Assembly: GCA_030682475.1 (NCBI GenBank)
Contig: JAUXOA010000019.1
Location: 1 to 50,422, forward strand
DNA: 50,422 bases
Source: Rhodoferax sp.
Lineage (GTDB): Bacteria; Pseudomonadota; Gammaproteobacteria; Burkholderiales; Burkholderiaceae_C
Direction: 5' to 3'
Positions 41,797 through 50,422 of the stretch are shown piece after piece (within the stretch, counting starts at the first letter, position 1; the number at the start of each line of letters is the position of its first letter). Below the pieces are notes generated by a model that did no database searches, was not told the origin of the DNA, and saw only the letters and a list, made by a program, of their open reading frames with translations. The translations under genes and the position numbers were made by a program.

Positions 41797-43572
41797 ATGA
41801 CTGACGCTTCTCAAGCGACGGGCGATACATCGCTTGTCGAAAATTTTTCCAATGACAGCGCCGAGATGACGCAAAACGTTGTCCCGCCAGTTGCCGCATT
41901 CGCGGCCGAAACGGCTGTTGCAGAAGTTCCGAACGGTTTTTTGGCCCTTGGCCTGGCCCCTGAGCTGATTCAGGCAGTGAAAGACCTGGGCTTCACCCAG
42001 CCCACCACGGTGCAGCTCAAAACCATTCCCCTGGCCATGCAAGGCCATGCTGCAACTGATGACGCTGCGCGTTTTACCGACCTGATGGTGTCCAGCCAAA
42101 CCGGCAGTGGCAAGACCGCCGCTTTCCTGTTGCCCGTGCTGCACACCCTGCTGACCCAGCAGGCGCAAGCCGAGGCCAAAGAGCGTGCCGATTTTGAACG
42201 CGCGGTGGCCGAAGCTGCGGCCAAGGGCGAGGCACCGCCCAAACGCGCCAAGCGCAAAGATCCTACCAACCCGCGCCATTTCTCGCCCGCCGCACCCGGT
42301 GCCCTGATTGTTTGCCCGACGCGTGAACTGGCACAGCAAGTGGCACACGACGCCATTGATCTGGTGCAGCACTGCCGCGGCCTGCGCATTGCCAACATCG
42401 TGGGCGGCATGCCTTACCAGTTGCAGATTGCCAAGCTGCAAAATGCCAACCTCGTGGTGGCTACACCGGGCCGTTTGCTGGACCTGCAACGCTCCATGCA
42501 AATCAAGCTCGACCAGGTGCAATTCCTGGTGGTTGACGAAGCCGACCGCATGCTGGACTTGGGCTTCTCCGATGATCTGGCTGAAATCAACCAATTGACC
42601 ATCGGGCGCAAGCAGACCATGATGTTCAGCGCCACCTTTGCGCCGCGCATCCAGCAACTCGCATCCCGTGTGATGCGCGAACCCCAGCGCCTGCAGATCG
42701 ACAGCCCGCAGGAAAGGCATCAGAACATCCAGCAAAAACTGTTCTGGGCTGATAACGCCCAGCACAAGCGCAAATTGCTGGACCACTGGTTGCGCGACAC
42801 CAGCATCAACCAGGCGATCGTCTTTGCCAGCACCCAAATCGAGTGCGACGGCCTGGCCAATGACCTGCAGCAAGAAGGCTTCTCTGCCGTGGCATTGCAC
42901 GGTGCTTTGAGCCAGGGCCTGCGCAACCGCCGTTTGATGGCGCTGCGTCAAGGTCAGGTGCAAATTCTGGTGGCGACCGATGTGGCAGCGCGCGGACTCG
43001 ACGTGCCCACCGTCAGCCACGTGTTCAATTTCGGTTTGCCGATGAAGGCCGAAGACTACACGCACCGTATTGGCCGCACCGGTCGCGCCGGCCGTGATGG
43101 CCTGGCCGTGACCTTTGCCGAGTTCCGCGATCGTCGCAAGATCATGGACATTGAGTTCTACAGCCATCATCAGTTCAAGGGCGAGACCATTCCCGGTATG
43201 GAGCCGCAGCAGCGTTTCCCGGACTCGCGTCCCAACTCCAATATGGGTGGCCGTGACAGCCGTGGCGCTGGCAATGACAATTTCTCGCGTGATCGCAAGT
43301 TTGGTGGCGGTGCGCGTGCTGGCGGTTTCGGTGCGAGTCGTGGCGGTTTTGCAGACCGAAACGTCGGCGGCGCGCCCGAAGGCTTCAGCTATGAACGCAA
43401 GGGCGGTTTCAATAACCGTTTTGCTGGCGCCCGCAACGATGGCCCAGCGCCCCGTGGCGACTTTGCCGCCCGCAAGCCGGCCTTTGGCAAACCGATGGGT
43501 GTGAAGCCCGGCAATGGTGGCAAGGTGTTTGTGCCGCGCGATGCCAAGAAACGCCCGGCACGCAGCGCGTAA
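41797..43572 (+). CDS. DEAD-box RNA helicase
   Basis: A 591-residue ATP-dependent RNA helicase. Q-motif region FTQPTTVQLKTIPLAMQ, motif I SSQTGSGKTAAF, Ib PTRELAQQ, motif II VVDEADRMLD, SAT in MFSATF, and VI HRIGRTGRAGRDG are all present. An acidic ~75-residue N-terminal extension precedes the core. After the second RecA domain comes a glycine/arginine-rich tail (GGRDSRGAG, GGGARAGGFGASRGG) typical of RhlE-type helicases in ribosome assembly or cold adaptation. The TTG at 41749 gives an open frame, but ATG 41797 is preferred. Confidence 0.92.
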   Translation: MTDASQATGDTSLVENFSNDSAEMTQNVVPPVAAFAAETAVAEVPNGFLALGLAPELIQAVKDLGFTQPTTVQLKTIPLAMQGHAATDDAARFTDLMVSSQTGSGKTAAFLLPVLHTLLTQQAQAEAKERADFERAVAEAAAKGEAPPKRAKRKDPTNPRHFSPAAPGALIVCPTRELAQQVAHDAIDLVQHCRGLRIANIVGGMPYQLQIAKLQNANLVVATPGRLLDLQRSMQIKLDQVQFLVVDEADRMLDLGFSDDLAEINQLTIGRKQTMMFSATFAPRIQQLASRVMREPQRLQIDSPQERHQNIQQKLFWADNAQHKRKLLDHWLRDTSINQAIVFASTQIECDGLANDLQQEGFSAVALHGALSQGLRNRRLMALRQGQVQILVATDVAARGLDVPTVSHVFNFGLPMKAEDYTHRIGRTGRAGRDGLAVTFAEFRDRRKIMDIEFYSHHQFKGETIPGMEPQQRFPDSRPNSNMGGRDSRGAGNDNFSRDRKFGGGARAGGFGASRGGFADRNVGGAPEGFSYERKGGFNNRFAGARNDGPAPRGDFAARKPAFGKPMGVKPGNGGKVFVPRDAKKRPARSA

Positions 43573-43576
43573 ATTC

Positions 43577-43960
43577 ATGCCAGCTTTCACCCGCGTCGTT
43601 CTTTTCACCGACACCGATGGCCGCGCGAAATTCCGCGAGGAGGTGATCGAACTGAACCAAGGCACGCCAGCGGCCATGCTGTCCCAGGTATTCGCCTCGG
43701 GCGGCTACCAGTTGCGCCACAGCCCGCTTGGCTTTCGCAGCCAGTTCCACTGCACCACCAGTCCCCAGTGGGTGTTCATCCTCAGCGGTGCGATGGAAAT
43801 TGGCCTGCAGGACGGTAGTTCGCGTGTGTTCGGACCGGGTGAGCATTTTTATTCGGCCGACACCCTGCCTGCGGGTGCGCGCTTTGACCTTGCGGTGCAC
43901 GGCCACTGGAGTCGCCAGACCGGGGCGTCGCCGCTGGTGACCCTGTTTATCCGGAACTGA
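43577..43960 (+). CDS. Cupin-domain protein
   Basis: A 127-residue small cupin. The beta-barrel motif is around FHCTTSPQWVFILSGAMEIG and FGPGEHFYSADTLPAG. The metal ligands usual in cupins are only partly recognisable. ATG 43577 is 4 bases after the helicase stop codon, so it is probably co-transcribed. The frame is open into the helicase end, but MPAFTRVVLFTD is the natural start. The role is unknown. Confidence 0.8.
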   Translation: MPAFTRVVLFTDTDGRAKFREEVIELNQGTPAAMLSQVFASGGYQLRHSPLGFRSQFHCTTSPQWVFILSGAMEIGLQDGSSRVFGPGEHFYSADTLPAGARFDLAVHGHWSRQTGASPLVTLFIRN

Positions 43961-44049
43961 TCGAGGCGGCCCGTGGTTGCGAAGCCGATGATCTGCTTGT
44001 AGCGTCGCCGGTTAAGCCCTGAAATACCCGATCAACCAAGGAAAATACC

Positions 44050-44898
44050 ATGAAACTCGTTCGTTATGGCAACCCGGGCAAAGAAAAACCCGGACTGATC
44101 GATGCTGAAGGCAAGCTGCGCGACTTGAGCAAAGTGATCCAGGACATTGGCCCCGATCAACTGAGCGATGCGGCGCTGGCCAAGCTGCGCCGGCTCGAGA
44201 CGAGCAATCTGCCGCTGGTGCGTGGCGCGCCGCGTCTGGGCAGCCCGGTTGGCGGCGTTGGCAAGTTCATTGCCATCGGCCTGAACTACGCAGACCATGC
44301 GGCCGAGTCGGGGCTGCCGATTCCGAAGGAGCCGGTCGTGTTCATGAAGGCCACCAGTTGCCTCCAGGGACCCAATGACCCGGTGATGCTACCCAAGGGT
44401 TCCAAAAAGACGGACTGGGAAGTGGAGCTGGGCGTGGTGATTGGCACCAAAGCGCAGTATGTGTCGCAAAAAGATGCCCTGAACTTTGTCGCCGGCTATT
44501 GCACCATCAATGACGTCAGCGAACGCGAATACCAGATCGAGCGTGGCGGTACCTGGGACAAGGGCAAAGGCTGCGACACCTTCGGCCCCCTTGGCCCCTG
44601 GTTGGTGACGCGCGATGACGTGCCGAATCCGCAAAAACTCGGCATGTGGCTGGATCTGAACGGCAAACGGGTGCAGACCGGCAGCACCAAAACCATGATC
44701 TTCAGTGTCGCCAAAATCGTCAGCTATGTCAGCCAGTTCATGACCTTGATGCCCGGGGACGTGATCACCACCGGCACGCCGCCCGGTGTCGGCTTGGGCA
44801 TGAAGCCGCCGCTTTATCTGAAGAAGGGCGATGTGATGACCTTGGGCATTGAGGGCCTGGGCGAGCAGCGCCAACTGGTGGTGCCGTTCACGCGCTGA
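44050..44898 (+). CDS. Fumarylacetoacetate hydrolase family protein
   Basis: A 282-residue FAH-superfamily enzyme that cleaves C-C bonds in beta-diketo acids or decarboxylates/hydrates related acids. The metal site is IAIGLNYADHAAE, WEVELGVVIG and the later GYCTINDVSEREYQ. The C-terminal GDVITTGTPPGVG is a family hallmark. It resembles 2,4-diketo-3-deoxy-L-fuconate hydrolase-like members. AAGGAAAA lies before the ATG. It converges on the next gene. Confidence 0.88.
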   Translation: MKLVRYGNPGKEKPGLIDAEGKLRDLSKVIQDIGPDQLSDAALAKLRRLETSNLPLVRGAPRLGSPVGGVGKFIAIGLNYADHAAESGLPIPKEPVVFMKATSCLQGPNDPVMLPKGSKKTDWEVELGVVIGTKAQYVSQKDALNFVAGYCTINDVSEREYQIERGGTWDKGKGCDTFGPLGPWLVTRDDVPNPQKLGMWLDLNGKRVQTGSTKTMIFSVAKIVSYVSQFMTLMPGDVITTGTPPGVGLGMKPPLYLKKGDVMTLGIEGLGEQRQLVVPFTR

Positions 44899-44919
44899 GG
44901 GCCTGCTACGCTGTACCGG

Positions 44920-46083
44920 CTATTTGGCGCCCCAGTACAAAGTGGCGATGCCCTCGCCCAGGTCAGCCTCAACCAGGCGTCGACGCACCTCCAGCAATTT
45001 TTCGATCAGGGCCGGCTCAAAGCGCCCGTAGGCGTCGGCGTCAGGATTGCGCTTGACCACCACGCCCAGCACCTCGGTGATGGCGTTGCCGATCGAGTTC
45101 TGGCTGATGGTGACAATCAGTTTGCCCTTGTCGTTGCGATAGATCAGTTGCTTGAAGGCGGGCTGCCAGCGTATCGCGTTGGCGTACTTGGCATCGGTAA
45201 TGCAACGGTCGCGCACCATTTTCGCAGTCTTGAGGAAATCGTTGTTGAATTGCAGTTTGCTCTCCACCAGATCGGGGAAGTAAATGTCGCGCAGCAGCGC
45301 CGCGTTACGGGTCGAGACCTGGGTGAAAAAAGTGCGGTAGAAGTCGATAAAACCCTTGAGGAGGGTGTCGTATTCTTTCCAGAAGCGGATATCTTTCAAC
45401 GCTTCGACGCCGCCATGAACTTCCCAACTGGGCAAGCCCTGCGGGTAACCGGTGAGGGCGATTTTGCAGCTTTCATCCTGGCACGGTTGCAGTATTTGCA
45501 GATCGAGCTCGTCGAAGAAGTCGCGGTACACGTCGCGCATGTAAGACTGAAACAGCGAGTGCTGGCCGCCATCGGTGAGGTTGGGGTTGTTCGTGTCGGC
45601 GAGCGGCGCAGCGCGCAACGCTGCTTTGTTGAAGACGATGAAGTGGTTGTGCAACATGCGGATGCTCGGCACGCCGGGCGAGGTGAGCGGCCAGGTCGCA
45701 TCCAGGCTCGCTTCGCCCGCCAGCACCAGGGTTTCGTCCGGATCGGGATAGCGCTCCAGCATGTAGTCGATGATGATCTGGTTCATCCGGTTCCAGACGT
45801 TCTTCACCTGATCCGGTACCTGGGTGCGGCGCACCGGACGGCCGAGCGGGTCGAGGATGCTCTGCGAGGTGTTGTAGATGATCGAGGCATCAAACTCGTT
45901 GCTGTGGCCGAGCGCCTTGCGATACAGCAGCAAGCCTTCCGGATTCTGCAGCAGGCCATTGTTGTGCGACAGGTCGTTGAGGTTCTCGGCGCTGTTGAAA
46001 AATTCGTTCGGCTTCATACCCTCCGGTACATCGAGCGGTATCGGGCGAAACGGAGTGACAATTTCTCTTGGGCCGGAATGCAT
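44920..46083 (-). CDS. Unrecognised 387-residue protein coupled to guaC
   Basis: A 387-residue soluble protein with no recognised family. Visible features: FFNSAENLNDLSHNNGLLQN, an acidic DASIIYNTSQSILDPLGRPV segment, and MLHNHFIVFNKAAL with an HNH-like triad in the middle. There is no signal peptide or membrane segment. It follows guaC by 5 bases on the same strand, so it is almost certainly co-translated with it, suggesting a role in purine nucleotide metabolism. I do not assign a function. Confidence 0.7.
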   Translation of the reverse strand: MHSGPREIVTPFRPIPLDVPEGMKPNEFFNSAENLNDLSHNNGLLQNPEGLLLYRKALGHSNEFDASIIYNTSQSILDPLGRPVRRTQVPDQVKNVWNRMNQIIIDYMLERYPDPDETLVLAGEASLDATWPLTSPGVPSIRMLHNHFIVFNKAALRAAPLADTNNPNLTDGGQHSLFQSYMRDVYRDFFDELDLQILQPCQDESCKIALTGYPQGLPSWEVHGGVEALKDIRFWKEYDTLLKGFIDFYRTFFTQVSTRNAALLRDIYFPDLVESKLQFNNDFLKTAKMVRDRCITDAKYANAIRWQPAFKQLIYRNDKGKLIVTISQNSIGNAITEVLGVVVKRNPDADAYGRFEPALIEKLLEVRRRLVEADLGEGIATLYWGAK

Positions 46084-46088
46084 ATGCG

Positions 46089-47066
46089 TTACATCAGCAG
46101 GTGTTCACCGGCATTGTCGCCACCGAGTGTGACGTAGTTCACCTTGCGGATGTCCATCAACTTCTTGCCGCCTGAGTAACTGATGGAGCTTTGCACGTCC
46201 TGCTCCATTTCGATCAGTGTGTCGGCCAGCCGACCTTTGATCGGCTCCAGAATGCGCTTGCCCTCGACGTGTTTATATTCACCTTTGTTGAAGTCGCTGG
46301 CTGAGCCGTAGTATTCCTTGTACAGCTTGCCGTCCACTTCCACGGTCTGGCCGGGGCTTTCCTCGTGGCCCGCCAGCATCGAGCCAATCATCACCAGGGT
46401 GGCGCCAAAGCGGATTGATTTGGCTATGTCGCCGTGCTCGCGGATGCCACCGTCGGCAATGATGGGCTTGGTCGCCACACGGGCACACCACTTCACCGCG
46501 CTCAGTTGCCAGCCGCCGGTGCCAAAACCGGTCTTGAGTTTGGTGATGCAGACCTTGCCCGGGCCAATGCCCACCTTGGTGGCGTCGGCGCCCCAGTTTT
46601 CAAGATCAATCACGGCTTCCGGCGTGGCGACATTGCCGGCGATGATGAAAGCCGAGGGCATTTTTTCTTTCAGGTAGCAAATCATGTTCTTCACGCTGTC
46701 GGCGTGGCCATGGGCGATGTCGATCGTGACGTATTCGGGGGTCAGGCCGAGGGCCAGCAACTGGTCGACGGTGTCGTAGTCCGGTTTTTTGACGCCCAGC
46801 GAGATCGATGCATACAGACCCCTGGCGTTCATGTTTTTGACGAACTGCACGTTGTCCAGATCGAAGCGGTGCATCACATAGAAGTAGCCGTTTTGCGCCA
46901 GCCAGACGCAGATCGGCTCGCTGACCACCGTCTTCATGTTGGCGGGCACCACCGGGATGCGAAAGCGGCGCTGGCCTAGCAGGGTGCTGGCGTCGCATTC
47001 AGAACGGCTCTCCACGCGGCATTTGCGTGGCAGCAGAAGAATGTTGTCGTAGTCAAAAATTTCCAT
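46089..47066 (-). CDS. guaC: GMP reductase
   Basis: A 325-residue IMPDH/GMPR-family enzyme converting GMP to IMP with [25 protein letters not shown] contains the active-site Cys. The preceding [11 protein letters not shown] and the later [20 protein letters not shown] segment are family hallmarks. There is no CBS domain, as expected for GMP reductase rather than IMP dehydrogenase. The N-terminus [16 protein letters not shown] matches the Firmicutes-like GuaC group. The ATG at 47066 is followed by the unknown gene 5 bases after the stop. Confidence 0.93.
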   Translation of the reverse strand: MEIFDYDNILLLPRKCRVESRSECDASTLLGQRRFRIPVVPANMKTVVSEPICVWLAQNGYFYVMHRFDLDNVQFVKNMNARGLYASISLGVKKPDYDTVDQLLALGLTPEYVTIDIAHGHADSVKNMICYLKEKMPSAFIIAGNVATPEAVIDLENWGADATKVGIGPGKVCITKLKTGFGTGGWQLSAVKWCARVATKPIIADGGIREHGDIAKSIRFGATLVMIGSMLAGHEESPGQTVEVDGKLYKEYYGSASDFNKGEYKHVEGKRILEPIKGRLADTLIEMEQDVQSSISYSGGKKLMDIRKVNYVTLGGDNAGEHLLM

Positions 47067-47085
47067 AGCCCGATCCTACCCTGAT

Positions 47086-47178
47086 ACTTTGCGGGACAGA
47101 CCGCAGCGACACGAAGTGCGCCAGCTCTGTCCTCAACTGATTGTCGGACGTTTGGATGTCCACTTTGCGGGACAGACC
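47086..47178. repeat. REP-like repeat cluster (TCTGTCC family), copy 2
   Basis: Reverse-complement version of the cluster at 1055-1183: ACTTTGCGGGACAGACCGCAG (47086-47106, one base longer than a full unit), CAGCTCTGTCCTCAACTG (47122-47139) and CACTTTGCGGGACAGACC (47161-47178). It overlaps the end of the secreted-protein gene, whose stop codon lies inside the repeat. Orientation is opposite to copy 1. Confidence 0.75.
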
Positions 47179-47858
47179 GACTGAGCGGCTCTCAGCACCC
47201 GCCCGTGGGCATCCTGCACCCAGCCTACCACACGCAGACGCTCTGCTGTTGCACCTTGCGGGATGTTCAGTGGACGTGCTTCACGAAAAATTTGTTGCCC
47301 TGTTTTTGATAGCTTATCAGGCTTATTCCACTCGGACAACAGCACATTTCTAACCAGATTTCTTGCTGATGGGGTGCCATCAGTGCCGGCTGGAATGGTC
47401 TCCACCAGAACCAGCCACGCGCTGTGGGCCTCTTGACGGCGGGGCATTAAAGTGGTTTTCAACTCAATCGAGGCACCGATGTAGCCGCCCAAGGGCACGC
47501 CATGCGCCACGCGCAGGCTGTTGGCGCGGCCACCGACAACCTGGGTGCTCGTGATAAAGGATGCGGTAGGGGCGGCGCGCCCCAATGCTTCAAGCCGCAT
47601 CAGTGCGTCCCGGCTGGCGGCCGCCGACAGCGGTGCTGCCTCGCCTTGCTCGCTCGGCACGATCCAGTCGAGGGTCAGCGCACCGGCTGCTGGTTTGAGC
47701 GTTTGCGGGGCACTCCAGCACGCCTCGCAGTCAGCGCGAATGAAGCGCTCGACCAGGGTCAGGGGCGTGGCTTGGCCGTCGCTGGCGCAAAACGATTGGG
47801 CCCAAGCACCGTGCGCCATCCAGGCGCTCAGACTCATCAGGATTAATAATTTTTTCAT
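47133..47858 (-). CDS. Secreted protein of unknown function
   Basis: A 241-residue protein with a signal peptide (MKKLLILMSLSAWMAHGAWA, cleavage likely before QSFCASDG). Mature part begins CASDGQATPLTLVERFIRADC, with a CEAC pair at about residues 44-47. There are only a few cysteines otherwise, so a thioredoxin-like or disulfide-linked fold is possible. The last ~13 residues (CPAKWTSKRPTIS) and the stop codon are encoded by the REP-like repeat. It diverges from uvrD with only 24 bases between starts. Confidence 0.8.
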   Translation of the reverse strand: MKKLLILMSLSAWMAHGAWAQSFCASDGQATPLTLVERFIRADCEACWSAPQTLKPAAGALTLDWIVPSEQGEAAPLSAAASRDALMRLEALGRAAPTASFITSTQVVGGRANSLRVAHGVPLGGYIGASIELKTTLMPRRQEAHSAWLVLVETIPAGTDGTPSARNLVRNVLLSEWNKPDKLSKTGQQIFREARPLNIPQGATAERLRVVGWVQDAHGRVLRAAQSVCPAKWTSKRPTIS

Positions 47859-47870
47859 CCAGGCTCTTTC

Positions 47871-47876
47871 TACAAT
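47871..47876 (+). promoter_or_regulatory. Candidate -10 box of uvrD
   Basis: TACAAT ends 6 bases before the ATG at 47883, implying a leaderless or nearly leaderless message. No convincing -35 box is seen. Confidence 0.35.
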
Positions 47877-47882
47877 GCGCGT

Positions 47883-50375
47883 ATGTTCTCAGAAATTACA
47901 CAAGCGGGCGTCCAGGATTCCCCATTCTTGCAAAATCTCAACCCGGAGCAGCGTGCCGCCGTGACTTTACCGGCCGAACATGCGCTGATTCTGGCGGGCG
48001 CCGGTTCCGGCAAAACCCGGGTGCTGACCACCCGCATCGCCTGGCTGCTGCAGCGTGGCCAGGTATCGCCCGGCGGCGTGCTGGCCGTGACCTTCACCAA
48101 CAAGGCCGCCAAAGAAATGATGACGCGCCTCTCCAGCATGTTGCCGGTGAACGTGCGCGGCATGTGGATTGGCACTTTCCATGGCCTGTGCAACCGCTTT
48201 TTACGCGCGCATTTCAAACTCGCTGGCCTGCCGCAGAGCTTCCAGATTCTGGACACGCAGGACCAACTCTCCGCCATCAAACGTCTGTACAAGCAGTTCA
48301 AGGTGGATGACGAGCGTTTTCCCGCCAAGCAGATGCAGTGGTTCATTGCCGGCTGCAAGGAAGACGCTCTGCGCCCGAACAGGGTGGAAGTTCGCGATGA
48401 AGAAACCCGAAAGAAGATCGAGATTTACCAGCTCTATGAAGACCAGTGCCAGCGCGAAGGCGTGGTCGATTTTGGCGAGCTGATGCTGCGCAGCTTTGAA
48501 GTGCTGCGCGACAACGACCCCATTCGCGAACACTACCAGCGGCGCTTTCGACACATCCTGATCGACGAGTTTCAGGACACCAACAAACTGCAGTACGCGT
48601 GGATCAAGATGCTGGCGGGCACCGGTGCGGCGGGCTCGGCCGACGACGAGTCAAGCTTCAACCCGAGCGGCTGTGTGCTGGCGGTGGGCGACGATGACCA
48701 GAGCATCTACGCCTTTCGCGGTGCACGGGTGGGAAATATGGCCGACTTTGTGCGCGAGTTCAAGGTGCGCCATCAGATCAAGCTGGAGGAGAACTACCGC
48801 AGCGGCAGCAATATTCTGGACTCGGCCAACCAGCTCATCAGCCACAACAGCAAACGGCTCGGTAAAAACCTGCGCACGGCGCAAGGCCCGGGCGAACCGG
48901 TGCGGGTGTTTGAAGCCAGCAGCGACTTTGCCGAGGCGCAGTGGATGGTGGACGAGATGCGGCAACTGGTGCGTGACGACTTCGGGCGAAAAGAGATTGC
49001 GGTTCTGTACCGCAGCAATGCGCAAAGCCGGGTCATCGAGACCGCCTTGTTCAATGCCGGGATGCCGTACAAGGTGTATGGTGGACTGCGCTTTTTTGAG
49101 CGCGCCGAAATCAAGAATGCACTGGCCTATTTGCGCCTGCTGGAGAACCCGCGTGATGACACCAGTTTTCTGCGCGCCGTGAATTTTCCACCGCGCGGGA
49201 TCGGCCTGCGCAGCCTGGAGCAATTGCAAGACGTAGCGCACGCCGTCGGCTGTTCGCTGAGTGATGCCGTGAGTGGTCTCAGTGGCAAGGCTGGCACCAA
49301 CATCGGCGCCTTTCTGGCTGGCATTGACGTGTTGCGCGAGCAGACACAAGGCTTGACGCTGCGTGAAATCGTCGAGCGGGTACTCGCCCACAGCGGTTTG
49401 ATCACGCACTACAAGGCCGATCGGGAAGGCGCTGACCGGGTCGAAAATCTGGAGGAGCTGGTGAACGCGGCAGAGAGTTTTGTCTCGCTGGAAAACTTTG
49501 GGCATGATGCGGGGGTGCTGCCAGTTGACGAACAGGGGCGGCCCTTGACGCAATCGCCGGCGTCGCAGGGCCTGGAGCCGAAGGTGGGTTCCGTTCGGTC
49601 TGAGCTGCCTGTCCTGAGCGCCGTCGAAGGGGTCGAAGACCTCGCAAGCACTTCGACTGGCTCAGTGCGAACGGAGGAATTTGTTTCGCCCGATGCCGAC
49701 ACCGGCGAAACACTGTCGCCGCTGGCCGCATTCCTGTCGCACGCGGCGCTGGAGGCGGGCGACAACCAGGCCCAGGCCGGGCAGGACGCGATCCAGCTCA
49801 TGACGGTGCACTCCAGCAAAGGCCTGGAGTTTGACTGTGTTTTCATCACCGGCATGGAAGAAGGCCTGTTCCCGCACGAAAATTCGATGAGCGACCGCGA
49901 TGGCCTTGAAGAAGAGCGGCGCCTGATGTACGTGGCCATCACCCGCGCGCGCCAGCGCCTGTACCTGAGCCATTCGCAAACCCGCATGCTGCACGGGCAG
50001 ACGCGTTACAACCTCAAGAGCCGGTTTTTTGAAGAGTTGCCGGAATCGGCGCTGAAGTGGATTACGCCGAAGAAGCAGGGGTTCGGTTCTGGATTTGCCG
50101 CCAATTCAGGCACTGGTAGCGCCTATTCAGCGGGGGCTAGAAGCTCATTGGGCACAGATTATTCAAGATTCTCCGCGGTGCCGGTGCCGATTCAGAGAGC
50201 TGCGCCCGCGCACGGCCTGCGCGCAGGCGCGAAGGTGTTTCACGCCAAGTTCGGCGAAGGTACGGTGCAAACACTCGAAGGCGTCGGTGACGATGCGCGG
50301 GCGCAGATCAGTTTTCCGCGCCATGGTGTGAAGTGGCTGGCGCTGAGTGTGGCCAAGCTCACGCCAGTGCCATGA
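47883..50375 (+). CDS. uvrD: DNA helicase UvrD/PcrA
   Basis: An 830-residue superfamily 1 helicase that unwinds DNA in nucleotide excision and mismatch repair. Motifs: GAGSGKTRVL (Walker A, residues 38-47), TFTNKAAKEM, DEFQDTN (Walker B), GDDDQSIYAFRGA, LEENYRSG, VHSSKGLEF and the late VAITRAR. The C-terminal FGEGTVQTLEG...ISFPRHG domain is the RNA-polymerase-binding Tudor-like end. An 84-base repeat element (49591-49674) is inserted in frame in the linker before HSSKGLEF, adding 28 codons with no frame shift. Confidence 0.93.
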   Translation: MFSEITQAGVQDSPFLQNLNPEQRAAVTLPAEHALILAGAGSGKTRVLTTRIAWLLQRGQVSPGGVLAVTFTNKAAKEMMTRLSSMLPVNVRGMWIGTFHGLCNRFLRAHFKLAGLPQSFQILDTQDQLSAIKRLYKQFKVDDERFPAKQMQWFIAGCKEDALRPNRVEVRDEETRKKIEIYQLYEDQCQREGVVDFGELMLRSFEVLRDNDPIREHYQRRFRHILIDEFQDTNKLQYAWIKMLAGTGAAGSADDESSFNPSGCVLAVGDDDQSIYAFRGARVGNMADFVREFKVRHQIKLEENYRSGSNILDSANQLISHNSKRLGKNLRTAQGPGEPVRVFEASSDFAEAQWMVDEMRQLVRDDFGRKEIAVLYRSNAQSRVIETALFNAGMPYKVYGGLRFFERAEIKNALAYLRLLENPRDDTSFLRAVNFPPRGIGLRSLEQLQDVAHAVGCSLSDAVSGLSGKAGTNIGAFLAGIDVLREQTQGLTLREIVERVLAHSGLITHYKADREGADRVENLEELVNAAESFVSLENFGHDAGVLPVDEQGRPLTQSPASQGLEPKVGSVRSELPVLSAVEGVEDLASTSTGSVRTEEFVSPDADTGETLSPLAAFLSHAALEAGDNQAQAGQDAIQLMTVHSSKGLEFDCVFITGMEEGLFPHENSMSDRDGLEEERRLMYVAITRARQRLYLSHSQTRMLHGQTRYNLKSRFFEELPESALKWITPKKQGFGSGFAANSGTGSAYSAGARSSLGTDYSRFSAVPVPIQRAAPAHGLRAGAKVFHAKFGEGTVQTLEGVGDDARAQISFPRHGVKWLALSVAKLTPVP
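49591..49674. repeat. CCGTTCG-CTGAGC repeat inside uvrD, copy 3
   Basis: CCGTTCGGTCTGAGC (49591-49605) and GCTCAGTGCGAACGG (49660-49674) bound an 84-base element whose interior (CCTGTCCTGAGC, GTCGAAGGGGTCGAAG, CTTCGACTGGC) matches the one at 3528-3623. The length is divisible by three and the frame stays open. Confidence 0.8.
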
Positions 50376-50422
50376 CGCTGTCCCAGTGCAGCACAGGCTG
50401 ACCCCCCACTTCTCAGACGGAT

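Noticed and set aside
1..50422. tRNA or rRNA genes
   Set aside because: No cloverleaf-type or rRNA-like sequence was recognised; RNase P RNA is the only structural RNA supported.

Overview
The window reads as a chromosomal segment of a betaproteobacterium in the Burkholderiales, most likely Comamonadaceae (Rhodoferax/Polaromonas-like). This is inferred from GC-rich codon use, the rpsP-rimM-trmD-rplS order, the Betaproteobacteria-type CobD/CbiB-like and small lysine-rich proteins, and protein similarity recalled from memory. No database search was possible.

Layout. (1) 1-8833: a beta-oxidation locus on the + strand: TetR regulator, ~600-residue acyl-CoA dehydrogenase, secreted DUF2147 protein, fused 3-hydroxyacyl-CoA dehydrogenase/enoyl-CoA hydratase, thiolase, crotonase and hotdog thioesterase. 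Three intergenic repeats lie between the genes. (2) 8830-11069, minus strand: a tightly coupled operon of a YciA-like thioesterase, a two-helix membrane protein, a seven-haem c-type cytochrome and a second two-helix membrane protein. (3) 11113-12936: an Atm1-type ABC exporter. (4) About 12958-22640: an accessory island. It holds a RelA/SpoT-domain protein, HicAB, two related RelE-like toxin/HTH-antidote modules in opposite orientations, a duplicated 3' end of the ABC gene, a single-chain restriction-methyltransferase with an overlapping PIN gene, MazEF, ParDE, and several leftover antitoxin gene tails. No integrase or transposase gene is visible in it. (5) 22666-35612: housekeeping genes: aldo/keto reductase, HypT-like LysR, pyrC, htpX, a FAD-dependent oxidoreductase, RNase P RNA (rnpB), RluA, GNATs, rpsP-rimM-trmD-rplS, a Nudix CoA pyrophosphatase and a CobD-like protein. 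(6) 35632-38337: a GGDEF/EAL protein. (7) 38340-50375: rsgA, pterin dehydratase, Ste24-type protease, orn, DEAD-box helicase, cupin, FAH-family hydrolase, an unknown protein coupled to guaC, a secreted protein, and UvrD.

How they work together. The first block makes a complete acyl-CoA degradation pathway, probably controlled by its TetR protein through a palindrome at its own promoter. The haem operon looks like membrane electron-transfer or redox-sensing machinery. The island is a defence and toxin-antitoxin hotspot built into the 3' end of a conserved gene, with repeated loss and recombination of antitoxin genes.

Most interesting points: the antitoxin-tail remnants (three copies, one a chimeric 43-codon frame), the diverged ABC 3'-end duplication, a RelA/SpoT protein with an unassigned C-terminal region, the cytochrome flanked by two similar membrane proteins, a 14-bp inverted repeat containing two divergent start codons, and a dispersed inverted-repeat element read in frame inside uvrD.
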